A stretch of DNA of 64,000 nt, from NCBI GenBank assembly GCA_937873655.1, contig CALMYQ010000224.1:25192-89191 (forward strand), given 5' to 3'. Origin of the DNA: an uncultured Lewinella sp. GTDB lineage: Bacteria > Bacteroidota > Bacteroidia > Chitinophagales > Saprospiraceae. A program made the translations under genes and the position numbers. The notes under the pieces were generated by a model that was not told the DNA's origin, did not search any database, and saw only the letters and a program-made list of their open reading frames with translations. Below, piece by piece: positions 53,036 through 60,938 of the stretch. How positions within the stretch are numbered: position 1 is the first letter of the stretch; every line of letters begins with the position of its first letter.

Positions 53036-54007
53036 GTGTCAGAAAAGGAAACTTTGATCTTAAAAACTGCGCAAAAGACGATCGCCATCGAAATTGATAC
53101 GCTGGCGGCGTTAAAAGCGGCGCTGGATGCGGATTTTATTAACTGCGTCAAAGCGGTTTACACCGCTCAGGGACGGCTCGTGGTGACCGGAATCGGCAAA
53201 AGCGCCATTATTGCGCAGAAAATTGTAGCAACCCTCAACTCGACCGGAACCCCTGCCCTGTTCATGCACGCCGCCGATGCCATACACGGCGACCTGGGCA
53301 TGATCCGGAAATACGACCTGGTCATGTGCCTGTCCAAAAGCGGTGAGACCTCCGAGATCAAAGTCCTGGTCCCGCTGGTCAAAAACCTCGGCAACCCGAT
53401 CATCGCTATGGTCAGCAATCCGGACTCCTTTCTGGCGCGCGAAGCCAGTTATGTGCTGCTCACGCCCGTTTCGCAGGAAGCCGACCCCAACAACCTGGCC
53501 CCTACGGCCAGTACGACGGCCCAGGCCGCCATGGGCGATGCACTGGCCACCGCACTGCTCGCCCTCAGGGGATTCACCCCCGGCGATTTCGCCACCTTTC
53601 ACCCCGGCGGCGCTTTGGGCAAGCAGTTGTACCTCTGCGTTCGGGATCTCTATCCGCACAATGAGAAACCAGCCGTTCACCGGGAAGCCAGCCTGCAGCA
53701 TACCATCCTGGAAATGACCTCCAAACGGTTGGGCGCAACCGCAGTACTGGACGACGACAGCCGGGTCTGCGGCATCATCACCGACGGCGACCTGCGCCGC
53801 ATGCTGGAGCGATCCGCCCTGACCGACGGCATACGCGCCAGGGACCTGATGAATGCCAGCCCCAAAACCATAGAAAAAGACGCGCTGGCCGTCAACGCCC
53901 TGAAACTGATGCGGCAGTACAGCATTACCCAGCTCATCGTGACCGATGGCGAACAGTACCTCGGTATGGTCCATTTGCATAATTTGATCAGAGAGGGGAT
54001 TATATGA
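53036..54007 (+). CDS. kdsD: Arabinose-5-phosphate isomerase (KpsF/GutQ family)
   Basis: This 323-residue protein has an N-terminal SIS domain (about 35-170: GIGKSAIIAQK, CLSKSGETSEI) and two CBS domains (about 200-323). It also carries the linking motif FHPGGALGKQL. It interconverts ribulose 5-phosphate and arabinose 5-phosphate, the first step of Kdo synthesis for lipopolysaccharide. The start is GTG at 53036; no ATG precedes the conserved N terminus closely. It overlaps the next gene by ATGA, so the lipoprotein downstream is translationally coupled. No other Kdo gene is in the window. Confidence 0.94.
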   Translation: MSEKETLILKTAQKTIAIEIDTLAALKAALDADFINCVKAVYTAQGRLVVTGIGKSAIIAQKIVATLNSTGTPALFMHAADAIHGDLGMIRKYDLVMCLSKSGETSEIKVLVPLVKNLGNPIIAMVSNPDSFLAREASYVLLTPVSQEADPNNLAPTASTTAQAAMGDALATALLALRGFTPGDFATFHPGGALGKQLYLCVRDLYPHNEKPAVHREASLQHTILEMTSKRLGATAVLDDDSRVCGIITDGDLRRMLERSALTDGIRARDLMNASPKTIEKDALAVNALKLMRQYSITQLIVTDGEQYLGMVHLHNLIREGII

Positions 54008-55092
54008 AAGTTGTCAGTGGTCAGTGGTCAGTGGTCAGTGCGGGCCCTGAGCGGAGCCGAAGGGTCAGTGGGCAGTGGGCAGTTTGGGGCCTGGCGCTGT
54101 TGGTGGCGGGTTGTTCCGGTAAGGCGGACCATACGGTTGAGCCGGCCTTTTACTACTGGAAGTCCCGTTTTAACATCAATGTGCCGGAACGGGAATACCT
54201 GGAAAGGGCAGACATCGACCTCTTATACGTCAAATTTCTGGACATTGACTGGGATGAGAACCGGCATGAGGCCGTCCCGACATCCATGCTTTCAGCTGAT
54301 ACTTCCGCGTTCCTTCCCTACAGGATTATCCCCTGCGTATTCATCACCAACCGGGTTTTTGCCCGGACCGGAGCCGGTCAGATCCCGATTCTGGCGCGAA
54401 AGATCGGGTATAAACTCCGGGATATGGCCGGGAAAGCCCGGGTGGAAGAGATCCAGATCGACTGCGACTGGACGGAGACCACCCGCGAGGCTTTTTTTCA
54501 TTTCCTGGAAGAGATCCGGAAAAATGCAGCGGAAAAAAACTGGAAGGTATCGGCCACCATCCGGCTCCACCAATGGAAGTTTCCGGATCGCACCGGGGTA
54601 CCGCCTGTCGACAAGGGCGTCCTGATGTTTTACAATACCGGGGATGTAGCCGACTGGCAGGAATCCAATTCCATTCTGAACCTGGAAACGGCGGGCGATT
54701 ACCTCGACGGGAGCGGCAAATACCCCCTGCATCTCGACCTGGCGCTGCCGGTTTTTCATTGGGGGGCGCTTTTCCGCGACGACCGGCTGGTCAAGCTCAT
54801 CAACAACCTCGACAGCCGGCCCCTCAGTGACACCACCCGTTTCATAAAAATGGCGGAGGGCCGGTATGAGGTTATAAAAAGTACGTACCTTGAAGGCTAT
54901 TATTTGTATAGCGGCGATCGTCTCCGGCTGGAAAGCGTCGACCTTCGTCAACTCGAAACCATCGTCCGGGAGACCGGCGCAAAGCTGGATCCGGCTGATC
55001 GCCGCCTGATATTCTATCACCTGGATTCCGCCAATTTATCCGTATTGCCTTATGAAAGCCTCAAAGATCTGGTTGATTCGGCTGCTCCGTAG
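54004..55092 (+). CDS. Lipoprotein, TIM-barrel-like, coupled to kdsD; 5' end made of repeats
   Basis: This 362-residue lipoprotein ends its signal at L-V-A-G-C37. Codons 3-25 are derived from a GTCAGTG heptamer repeat and a REP-like element, so the N-terminal charged region reads VVSGQWSVVSAGPERSRRVSG. No alternative start exists between the repeat and the hydrophobic core. The body shows strand-helix alternation (DLLYVKFLDIDWDEN ... VEEIQIDCDWTETTREAFFHFLEEI ... VSATIRLHQWKF), resembling TIM-barrel glycosidase-like or DUF3142-like proteins; this is a low-confidence comparison. It overlaps kdsD by ATGA and the next gene by 41 bases. Confidence 0.75.
   Translation: MKVVSGQWSVVSAGPERSRRVSGQWAVWGLALLVAGCSGKADHTVEPAFYYWKSRFNINVPEREYLERADIDLLYVKFLDIDWDENRHEAVPTSMLSADTSAFLPYRIIPCVFITNRVFARTGAGQIPILARKIGYKLRDMAGKARVEEIQIDCDWTETTREAFFHFLEEIRKNAAEKNWKVSATIRLHQWKFPDRTGVPPVDKGVLMFYNTGDVADWQESNSILNLETAGDYLDGSGKYPLHLDLALPVFHWGALFRDDRLVKLINNLDSRPLSDTTRFIKMAEGRYEVIKSTYLEGYYLYSGDRLRLESVDLRQLETIVRETGAKLDPADRRLIFYHLDSANLSVLPYESLKDLVDSAAP
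54008..54080. repeat. GTCAGTG heptamer array with REP-like insert inside a coding region
   Basis: Copies of GTCAGTG/GGTCAGTG surround CCCTGAGCGGAGCCGAAGGG (54045-54064), which resembles the widespread REP-like element beginning CCCTGAGC. The heptamer is related to the reverse complement of the ACAACTG array at 1790-1876. Confidence 0.75.
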
Positions 55093-57343
55093 TTGCAGCC
55101 TCATTGGGCTGCTGCTGGGCATTCAACCGCTCCGGACCGCAGGTGATTGTCCGGTCTTTCAGGGGTACTCTTTCATTATGCCCAATCTGGTAGACCTGAA
55201 CGAAGGGCTGGCGCCCTATCTGCTCAATTTCCGCTCCCTGTTCAAGTATTACAAACCCGCCGAGCGCCGGCAGATCGAGGAGAATGTTCAGGAGTGGCGC
55301 GAGCGCTTCTGCAAGGCTGCAACCGCCCAGGACATATACGACATTATTTACAGGGTACCCGTCAACGAAATCCGGCAACTCCGGCTGGCTGCCGGCAATC
55401 AGGAAACCTCCCTGCGTTCCATAAGCCCCCAATTGGCCCAAAACTCATTCGCGCGCCACCTGTACAAATACCAGTGCATGGAAGCCCTCGACTACCTGCT
55501 GTACGCCCGGAAGTGCGAACATTACGCGACCATTGTGGATCCCTGGGACGGTCAGTCGAGTGACGTCCAGACCATGCAGGCCATCATCGACGAAGGCAAA
55601 AAAGTGTTCCTCCAGGTCGAATCCCATTATTTCAGGCTTCGCTGCGCCTATCAGATGATCCGGATGGCCCATTATATGCGGGATTACCAGCAAACCCTCG
55701 ACCTGTACGAATACCTCATGCCCAAAATCGACAACGATCCCAGCATGATCGCCTGGTGGATCGAAGGGCACAGGGCCGGCGCGCTGATGGCGTTGGGCAA
55801 ACGGGTGGAAGCTTCCTACCTGTTCAGCCGGGTTTTTGACGAGTGCCCCGGGAAGCGCCAATCCGCTTTTCTGAGTTTCGACATCCGCACCGATGAAGAA
55901 TGGAATGAGTGCCTCCTGCTTTGCCAGAGCGATCACGAGCGGGCCATGCTGTATGTGCTCAGGGCCAACGATGAGAACAGCCGGCTGGTGGAGGAGATGC
56001 GGCATATCTACAACTACGACCCGGCCAACGACAACCTTAAATTGCTGGCCGTCCAGGAATTGTACAGGCTAGAAAAAGACCTCCTGGGTACCGATTTCAA
56101 CGATCATGCCCAGCCCAACGCCCGTTATTTCGGTATCCCAAGGCCCATTGCGGGCAAGCGGGTGGTAGACCTGCAGACCTTTGTCCGGGAAGCCCTCCAA
56201 AACCCGGAAACACCGCAAAAGGACTTCTGGAAGGTCCTCGAAGGGTACCTCGAAGTGCTGGCCGGCAACTACTATTTTGCGGGTAAAACCTTTGAAGAAG
56301 CCCGTAAAATGGTAAAGGACGACTCGCTCAAGATCCAGTTGAAGACCTGGCAGGAGGTGCTCGATATTGTTTCTGTTGAACGGCTCAACGACCGGATCGA
56401 AAAAAAATGGGCCGATTTTCAGCGCGACGACCCCATCTTCAGGCAATTTCCGGACTTCAACGATTTCATGCGCGATAAACTGACCCACCTTTACGAACAG
56501 ACCGGTCAGGAAGGGAAAGCGTTCCTGGCGCAATACACCCTTTTTGAGCTCAAGTTGAACCCCAAAATGGAGGTAATCGAAAACCTGATCGCCATTTGCA
56601 GGAAAGAACACCGGTCGTGGTACGAAAAATCAATGGTCGAAAAATCAGGCGGCGGCACCATTGAGAATGAACTGATCAACCTGAAGGCCAACCTCCTGAT
56701 GGGAGAAGGCCAGCTGGAAGCAGCCCTGAAAACCCTCAACGAAATGAAAACCAGCGAATGGGACGAATTCGGGCTGTTCAACCCTTTCGTCGACCGGATC
56801 CAGGACTGCGTCAAATGCCCCATTCCGGACACGCTGTCCCTTTTCAACAAAGGTGAATTGATCCGGGAATTCCTCGACCTGGAGTTCAGCGCGCGCGGAG
56901 AGATGGACCCTGACAAGTCCGCACAATTATACCTTACCCTGGGTATAGGATATTACAATTTGACGTACTTTGGTCCGGCCTGGCGGGCGATGGACGCATT
57001 CCGCAGCGGCGCAAGCCTTCTGCGGCACCGCCGGGGGGATCAGGATCAGGTTGTGCCGTACGAAAATGCCCGGTTCGGCAACCTGGAAAATTTTGACTGT
57101 TCCAGGGCGCAATTTTACTTTCAAAAAGCCCGTTTTACGGCACAAGACCCCAACCTCGCGGCCAAGGCAGCCTTTTGGGAAGCCAAATGCGAGCAAAAGC
57201 GCAATGCCGTTTTCGCCGGTCCGGATGAAGCCCCGGAAAGGGATGGGTTCAGGCAATTGATCACCAATTATGCAAACACCGATTTCTACAGAAGGGTCAT
57301 CCGGGAATGCCGAACCTTCAGAAATTATGCCGCCAAACAATAA
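55052..57343 (+). CDS. Large exported helical-repeat protein, unknown function
   Basis: This 763-residue protein has a signal-like N terminus (about 8-28). Its start overlaps the end of the preceding lipoprotein gene by 41 bases. It is mainly helical with TPR-like spacing, with aromatic-rich N-terminal motifs (YSFIMPNLVDLNEGLAPYLLNF) and the segment YYKPAERRQIEENVQEWRERF. No enzymatic motif is recognised. Together with the lipoprotein before it and the one after it, it forms a tightly packed set behind kdsD. A structural or scaffold role in the envelope is inferred from signal, repeats and context. Confidence 0.8.
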   Translation: MKASKIWLIRLLRSCSLIGLLLGIQPLRTAGDCPVFQGYSFIMPNLVDLNEGLAPYLLNFRSLFKYYKPAERRQIEENVQEWRERFCKAATAQDIYDIIYRVPVNEIRQLRLAAGNQETSLRSISPQLAQNSFARHLYKYQCMEALDYLLYARKCEHYATIVDPWDGQSSDVQTMQAIIDEGKKVFLQVESHYFRLRCAYQMIRMAHYMRDYQQTLDLYEYLMPKIDNDPSMIAWWIEGHRAGALMALGKRVEASYLFSRVFDECPGKRQSAFLSFDIRTDEEWNECLLLCQSDHERAMLYVLRANDENSRLVEEMRHIYNYDPANDNLKLLAVQELYRLEKDLLGTDFNDHAQPNARYFGIPRPIAGKRVVDLQTFVREALQNPETPQKDFWKVLEGYLEVLAGNYYFAGKTFEEARKMVKDDSLKIQLKTWQEVLDIVSVERLNDRIEKKWADFQRDDPIFRQFPDFNDFMRDKLTHLYEQTGQEGKAFLAQYTLFELKLNPKMEVIENLIAICRKEHRSWYEKSMVEKSGGGTIENELINLKANLLMGEGQLEAALKTLNEMKTSEWDEFGLFNPFVDRIQDCVKCPIPDTLSLFNKGELIREFLDLEFSARGEMDPDKSAQLYLTLGIGYYNLTYFGPAWRAMDAFRSGASLLRHRRGDQDQVVPYENARFGNLENFDCSRAQFYFQKARFTAQDPNLAAKAAFWEAKCEQKRNAVFAGPDEAPERDGFRQLITNYANTDFYRRVIRECRTFRNYAAKQ

Positions 57344-57354
57344 ATGAACATACA

Positions 57355-57783
57355 ATGAGGAGGAAACCGACCATTATCCTGATGCATGCCGTTTTGGCCC
57401 TGACCCTGGCAGCCTGCAAATCCGACCGTTTCGAGCTCGGCGTGCCTTTCACCCTCAAAGAAGGCGGCATCGCAACGGCAAAAGAGGATAAAACACTGGA
57501 AATCTCGATGGTGGAAGTGATGGAAGATTCGCGCTGTCCGGTCAACGTCAACTGCATTTGGGAAGGTGAAGCCACGGTCCGGTTTACCCTGGCCCAGGGC
57601 GGCCAGCCGCCGGAAGAAATGACCCTGACCCTTCGCGGCGGTTACCGGGATCTGGCCGTTGGGCGTTTTTCAGGATATTCCATCAGCCTCCTGCGACTGG
57701 ATCCCTATCCGGTAGCGGATGCCAAAACGGAAAAAGGCGCCTATATGGCCCAGCTTGTGGTGAAAGCGGGATCGGAACCGTAA
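57355..57783 (+). CDS. Small lipoprotein, last of the kdsD-linked set
   Basis: This 142-residue lipoprotein has a signal ending L-T-L-A-A-C21. The mature part is a beta-rich domain with paired Cys (EDSRCPVNVNCIWEGEATV), then GGYRDLAVGRFSGYSISLLRLDPYP, a pattern I know only from uncharacterised Bacteroidota lipoproteins. The ATG at 57355 lies 11 bases after the stop of the helical-repeat gene. The frame is open to 57307, but that overlaps the upstream gene. A 63-codon repeat-derived frame starts at its stop codon (TAATG). Confidence 0.82.
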   Translation: MRRKPTIILMHAVLALTLAACKSDRFELGVPFTLKEGGIATAKEDKTLEISMVEVMEDSRCPVNVNCIWEGEATVRFTLAQGGQPPEEMTLTLRGGYRDLAVGRFSGYSISLLRLDPYPVADAKTEKGAYMAQLVVKAGSEP

Positions 57784-57929
57784 TGGAATTGATTCGATTG
57801 ATTCGATTGATTCGATTGATTCGATTGATTGGATTGATTGGATTGATTGGATTGATTCGATTGATTGGATTGATTCGATTGATTCGATTGATTGGATTGA
57901 TTCGATTGATTGGATTGATTGGATTATGC
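57783..57929 (+). repeat. 9-bp GATTGATTC/G tandem repeat in frame behind the lipoprotein
   Basis: About 15 copies of GATTGATTC or GATTGATTG. Because the unit is 9 bases, the plus strand reads as a 63-codon frame of Leu-Ile-Arg/Leu-Ile-Gly repeats, whose ATG overlaps the lipoprotein stop (TAATG). Translation is possible but not supported by anything else. Confidence 0.9.
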
Positions 57930-57983
57930 CTGCAATCGGACCATTCGTACCAATCAAAAAATCGGATCAATTGAAAAATCAGA

Positions 57984-59048
57984 TCATTCGACAAAAATGA
58001 CCTCTGTAGCGCCGAATCCGTATCGCGGATGAAATTCATTTTTGAACGTGACCACTTCCGGGGTCTGTAATAACCGGGAAGCGATGGCGTCCTTCAGTCG
58101 TCCCTCTCCCAGCCCGTGGATGATAAAGACCCGGTCGACCCCCAACCGGATGGCTTTGTCCAGGTAAGCGTCGAAATGCTGGATCTGGATGCGAAAAATC
58201 TCTGAAGCGTTCATTTTTTTCGCGTTGGGCCGCAGATTTTCGATGTGCAGATCTATTTCCGGAACAAAAGTCGCCTTTTCCATCACTTCATGGCCGGATC
58301 TGACATTATCTTCCAGCCAGGTGCTTTGCGGGCGCGCCATTTTACGGGTATAGGTCCGCAGGTTTTCGCCGGGCTCTTCCTTGTTTTCCTGCCCGGCGGC
58401 CAGGTCAGGGATCAAAACGAACAGATAAGCCGGGATATTCAGGAGCGGCGCCGTTTCCGGCCGCTTGAAGAAATGTTTCGGTTTGAGTTTCAGGGTTTTT
58501 GTTTTGACCGGTCCGCTGCCTTCGGTGGTCAGCCGCCAGCAATTGACGTTGAGTTCAGGTGAATCATTCAGTTGTTCAAAGCGGAGTTCACCGATGGCAA
58601 AGGTCGAATGGGCATTCAATTTGCCGTTGAAGTTGGAAGGCGTCCGTCCTTTGATGCTCAGCGTGGCATTAAAAACGGCATCGCTGCGGGTATCATTCAG
58701 CAAAAAAAGCCGGTACCGGCTGGCTGCTCCTTCCGCATCAAAAACCGGTGCAGCAGCAAGTTGTATGCCCTGACTTTTCAGGATGGCGTATTGGACCTGC
58801 ATTTCAGGCAAGTCCGCCTTTTTTTCTTCCCGAATATCCTTTTTCGGGGTTGCAGCCGGCTTGGAGCCTGAGGGTTTAGGGGTCGCAACCGGCTCATCAG
58901 CCCGGATCAGGTCTTCTTCAAATACCGGAATAACCATATCCGAGCCCGACAGGCGGACGTTCACCATGCCGTCGTTCAGCTGTTCCATCACAAAGCCCTC
59001 GTCCTTGCTGTGCAGAAATTTGACCTTCGTCCCCTTGGCAAAAAGCAT
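57984..59048 (-). CDS. DUF2027 and Smr-domain protein
   Basis: This 354-residue cytosolic protein starts with an SH3/KOW-like module (about 1-50: FAKGTKVKFLHSKDEGFV ... VRLSGSDMVIPVFEEDL) and a Lys/Pro-rich linker. A beta-rich DUF2027 body (about 80-215) follows. The C terminus (about 265-354) is an Smr domain (EIDLHIENLRPNAKKMN ... VFIIHGLGEGRLKDAI ... RYGFGATEVIF), with the HGxG motif of Smr nucleases. Smr domains cleave or bind nucleic acids, and MutS2-linked members act at stalled ribosomes. Bacteroidota DUF2027-Smr proteins are otherwise uncharacterised. Confidence 0.9.
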   Translation of the reverse strand: MLFAKGTKVKFLHSKDEGFVMEQLNDGMVNVRLSGSDMVIPVFEEDLIRADEPVATPKPSGSKPAATPKKDIREEKKADLPEMQVQYAILKSQGIQLAAAPVFDAEGAASRYRLFLLNDTRSDAVFNATLSIKGRTPSNFNGKLNAHSTFAIGELRFEQLNDSPELNVNCWRLTTEGSGPVKTKTLKLKPKHFFKRPETAPLLNIPAYLFVLIPDLAAGQENKEEPGENLRTYTRKMARPQSTWLEDNVRSGHEVMEKATFVPEIDLHIENLRPNAKKMNASEIFRIQIQHFDAYLDKAIRLGVDRVFIIHGLGEGRLKDAIASRLLQTPEVVTFKNEFHPRYGFGATEVIFVE

Positions 59049-59127
59049 AGATATTCGATATTGTCGCCCTGAAATTGATTTTATTTACATTCCAATCAGT
59101 GCACCCCATGTCGGAACAAAAATAATA

Positions 59128-59232
59128 AATATTATCCCCAACAACCACAAACAACCATAAACAACCATAAACAACCATAAACAACCACAACAAACAACAA
59201 CAAACAACAACAAACAACAACAAACAACAATC
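59128..59232. repeat. CAACCATAAA and CAACAAACAA short repeats upstream of a TTG start
   Basis: Four or five copies of a 10-base AACAACCATA unit pass into CAACAAACAA units, giving about 100 bases with almost no G on the plus strand. It ends directly at the TTG start of the methyltransferase gene, so it forms that gene's leader. Confidence 0.9.
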
Positions 59233-59233
59233 C

Positions 59234-59881
59234 TTGAACCTAAAATGGCGCATAGCCCAGGCCGCAGAGATCCGTTGGTGGAAACGCTACCTCCGGAAAC
59301 GCCCGGTAACCGATTACCTGGAGCGTAAGAAAAGGTATTGGCGCCAGGTGATGGAACGGGCGGACATATATCCGGTAACAGGCGAAAGGTTGCTGGATGC
59401 AGGTTGCGGTCCGGCAGGCATATTCATTGTCCTGAATAACTGCCGGGTTGACGGGGTAGACCCTCTGCTGGATCGCTATGAAAGGGAATTGCCCCATTTC
59501 AAATCAGCCTGGTATCCCTGGGTCAGGTTTCATTCCCAAAAACTGGAGGATTTCCAACCGGCGGCCCCTTATCACCGGATCTTTTGCCTCAATGCGGTCA
59601 ACCACTTTGAAGACCTCGAAAAGAGCCTGAAAAACCTGGCCGATGCCCTGCTGCCCGGCGGCGTCCTGTACCTGAGCATCGACGCTCATCGGTCCGGATG
59701 GCTCAAAGGCCTTTTCCAACGGCTCCCCGGCGATATCCTGCACCCCCATCAATACGGCCTGGACGATTACACGGCCTTTGCGGAGCGCGCAGGCCTGGTC
59801 GTCAAAAAGCGTTTACGGCTCAAGGGCGGCCGCATTTTTGACTACTGGCTGCTGGAAGCGCACACCAAAAAGGGAGAATAG
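59234..59881 (+). CDS. Class I SAM-dependent methyltransferase
   Basis: This 215-residue methyltransferase carries motif I LLDAGCGPAGIFIVLNNC near residues 53-70, a following acidic VDGVDPLLD, motif IV RIFCLNAVNHFED and motif VI LPGGVLYLSIDA. The substrate is unknown; the overall layout resembles small-molecule methyltransferases. The start is a TTG at 59234 directly after a repeat tract. The first in-frame ATG is far inside the fold, so TTG is accepted. It is divergent from the Smr gene and followed by tonB-like. Confidence 0.88.
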   Translation: MNLKWRIAQAAEIRWWKRYLRKRPVTDYLERKKRYWRQVMERADIYPVTGERLLDAGCGPAGIFIVLNNCRVDGVDPLLDRYERELPHFKSAWYPWVRFHSQKLEDFQPAAPYHRIFCLNAVNHFEDLEKSLKNLADALLPGGVLYLSIDAHRSGWLKGLFQRLPGDILHPHQYGLDDYTAFAERAGLVVKKRLRLKGGRIFDYWLLEAHTKKGE

Positions 59882-59967
59882 CTCATCTATGTGAGAAACA
59901 GGGTTTCCGCCGGCATTTGACCCTGCAGGTATTCTTCAATTCATTTCTCATTCAAAAAGATTGCGAT

Positions 59968-60828
59968 ATGATTACGCTGGTTATCGACGTAACCGGCCGG
60001 GGCATTCTATTGGCTGCCGGCGGGGTTACCATAGGTCTGATTGCACTGGTCCACCTGATCCGGGCGAACGGAAGCGCGCGATTCGGGCAAAAAAAACTCT
60101 TCAACTGGAGCGGCTCGTTTTTCAACCTCGGCCTGCTGATTGCCGTAGGGCTGGCGGTAATGGCCCTCGGCTGGACCCAATATGACAAGCGGCAAACGGG
60201 TTATTTCCTGGATCTGACCCCCGAAGAAGATGTATTGGTCACGCCGCCGCCGACCAGTTTCCCCAAACCGCCGCCGCCCGTGCTGCCGCCGCCGGTGATC
60301 GAGGCCGTTCCCGAAGAAGAACTGCTTGACGAAGAGCCTGTAAAATTCGAAAACATGAACATTGATGAAGATACCCCGGTGGATCGCCCGGAACCGGTAT
60401 TCGAAAAACCCAGAATGCCGGCACTCCCGCCTCCGGTGAAAAATGATGCCGGCCCCCCGGAAATCTTCTCCGTGGTTGAAGAAATGCCGCGATTCCCTGG
60501 TTGCGATGACCTGCCCAACAAGGCAGAGCGCCAGGCATGCTCCGACAAGGCGCTGTTGAAATTCATGTACGACAATCTCAAATACCCGTCCATCGCCCGC
60601 GAGAACGGCATGGAAGGCACGGCCGTCATCCGGTTTGTTGTGGAAACCGACGGCAGCATCTCCGGCGCCTCCATCGTCCGGAATCCGGGCGGCGGACTGG
60701 GAGAAGAGGCGCTGCGGGTAGTCAACCTCTTCACCTGGGATGATATCCTGTGGACGCCCGGCAAGCAAGGCGGCCGGAAGGTCCGGGTACAGTTCAACCT
60801 CCCGGTCAAGTTCAAGCTGGAGAAATGA
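59968..60828 (+). CDS. TonB-family energy transducer
   Basis: This 286-residue protein has two N-terminal transmembrane segments (about 12-30 and 48-66) and a Pro/Glu-rich periplasmic spacer with PPP runs (about 85-165). A TonB C-terminal domain follows (about 185-286: KALLKFMYDNLKYPSIARENGMEG ... VRVQFNLPVKF). It should couple proton motive force to TonB-dependent transport. Its TonB_C domain, with the preceding VVEEMPRFPGCDD linker and two Cys, is strikingly similar to the repeats in the M56 protein at 4629-7214. I take the ATG at 59968; an upstream frame start at 59917 is not signal-like. Confidence 0.9.
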   Translation: MITLVIDVTGRGILLAAGGVTIGLIALVHLIRANGSARFGQKKLFNWSGSFFNLGLLIAVGLAVMALGWTQYDKRQTGYFLDLTPEEDVLVTPPPTSFPKPPPPVLPPPVIEAVPEEELLDEEPVKFENMNIDEDTPVDRPEPVFEKPRMPALPPPVKNDAGPPEIFSVVEEMPRFPGCDDLPNKAERQACSDKALLKFMYDNLKYPSIARENGMEGTAVIRFVVETDGSISGASIVRNPGGGLGEEALRVVNLFTWDDILWTPGKQGGRKVRVQFNLPVKFKLEK

Positions 60829-60829
60829 G

Positions 60830-60868
60830 AGAGGGGGTGGAGAGGGAGAGAGAGTGAGAGAGTGAGAG
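60830..60868. repeat. GAGAGGGTGA-type purine-rich repeat
   Basis: GAGAGAGTGA/GAGAGGGTGA words follow the tonB-like stop and lead into its terminator stem. Confidence 0.7.
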
Positions 60869-60909
60869 GGTGAGAGGGTGATGCTGTTCACCCACTCACC
60901 TTTTCTCTT
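60869..60909 (+). terminator. Rho-independent terminator of the tonB-like gene
   Basis: GGTGAGAGGGTGA and TCACCCACTCACC pair with one mismatch around a 6-base loop, followed by TTTTCTCTT. Part of the stem is made of the purine repeat before it. Confidence 0.75.
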
Positions 60910-60938
60910 GCCGGTTCAGTAATGGGTCAGGCTCCGGG

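Noticed and set aside
57670..57957. Minus-strand frame of Glu-Ser-Ile/Gln-Ser-Ile repeats over the 9-bp array
   Set aside because: It is only the other-strand reading of the tandem repeat and runs antisense into the lipoprotein gene.
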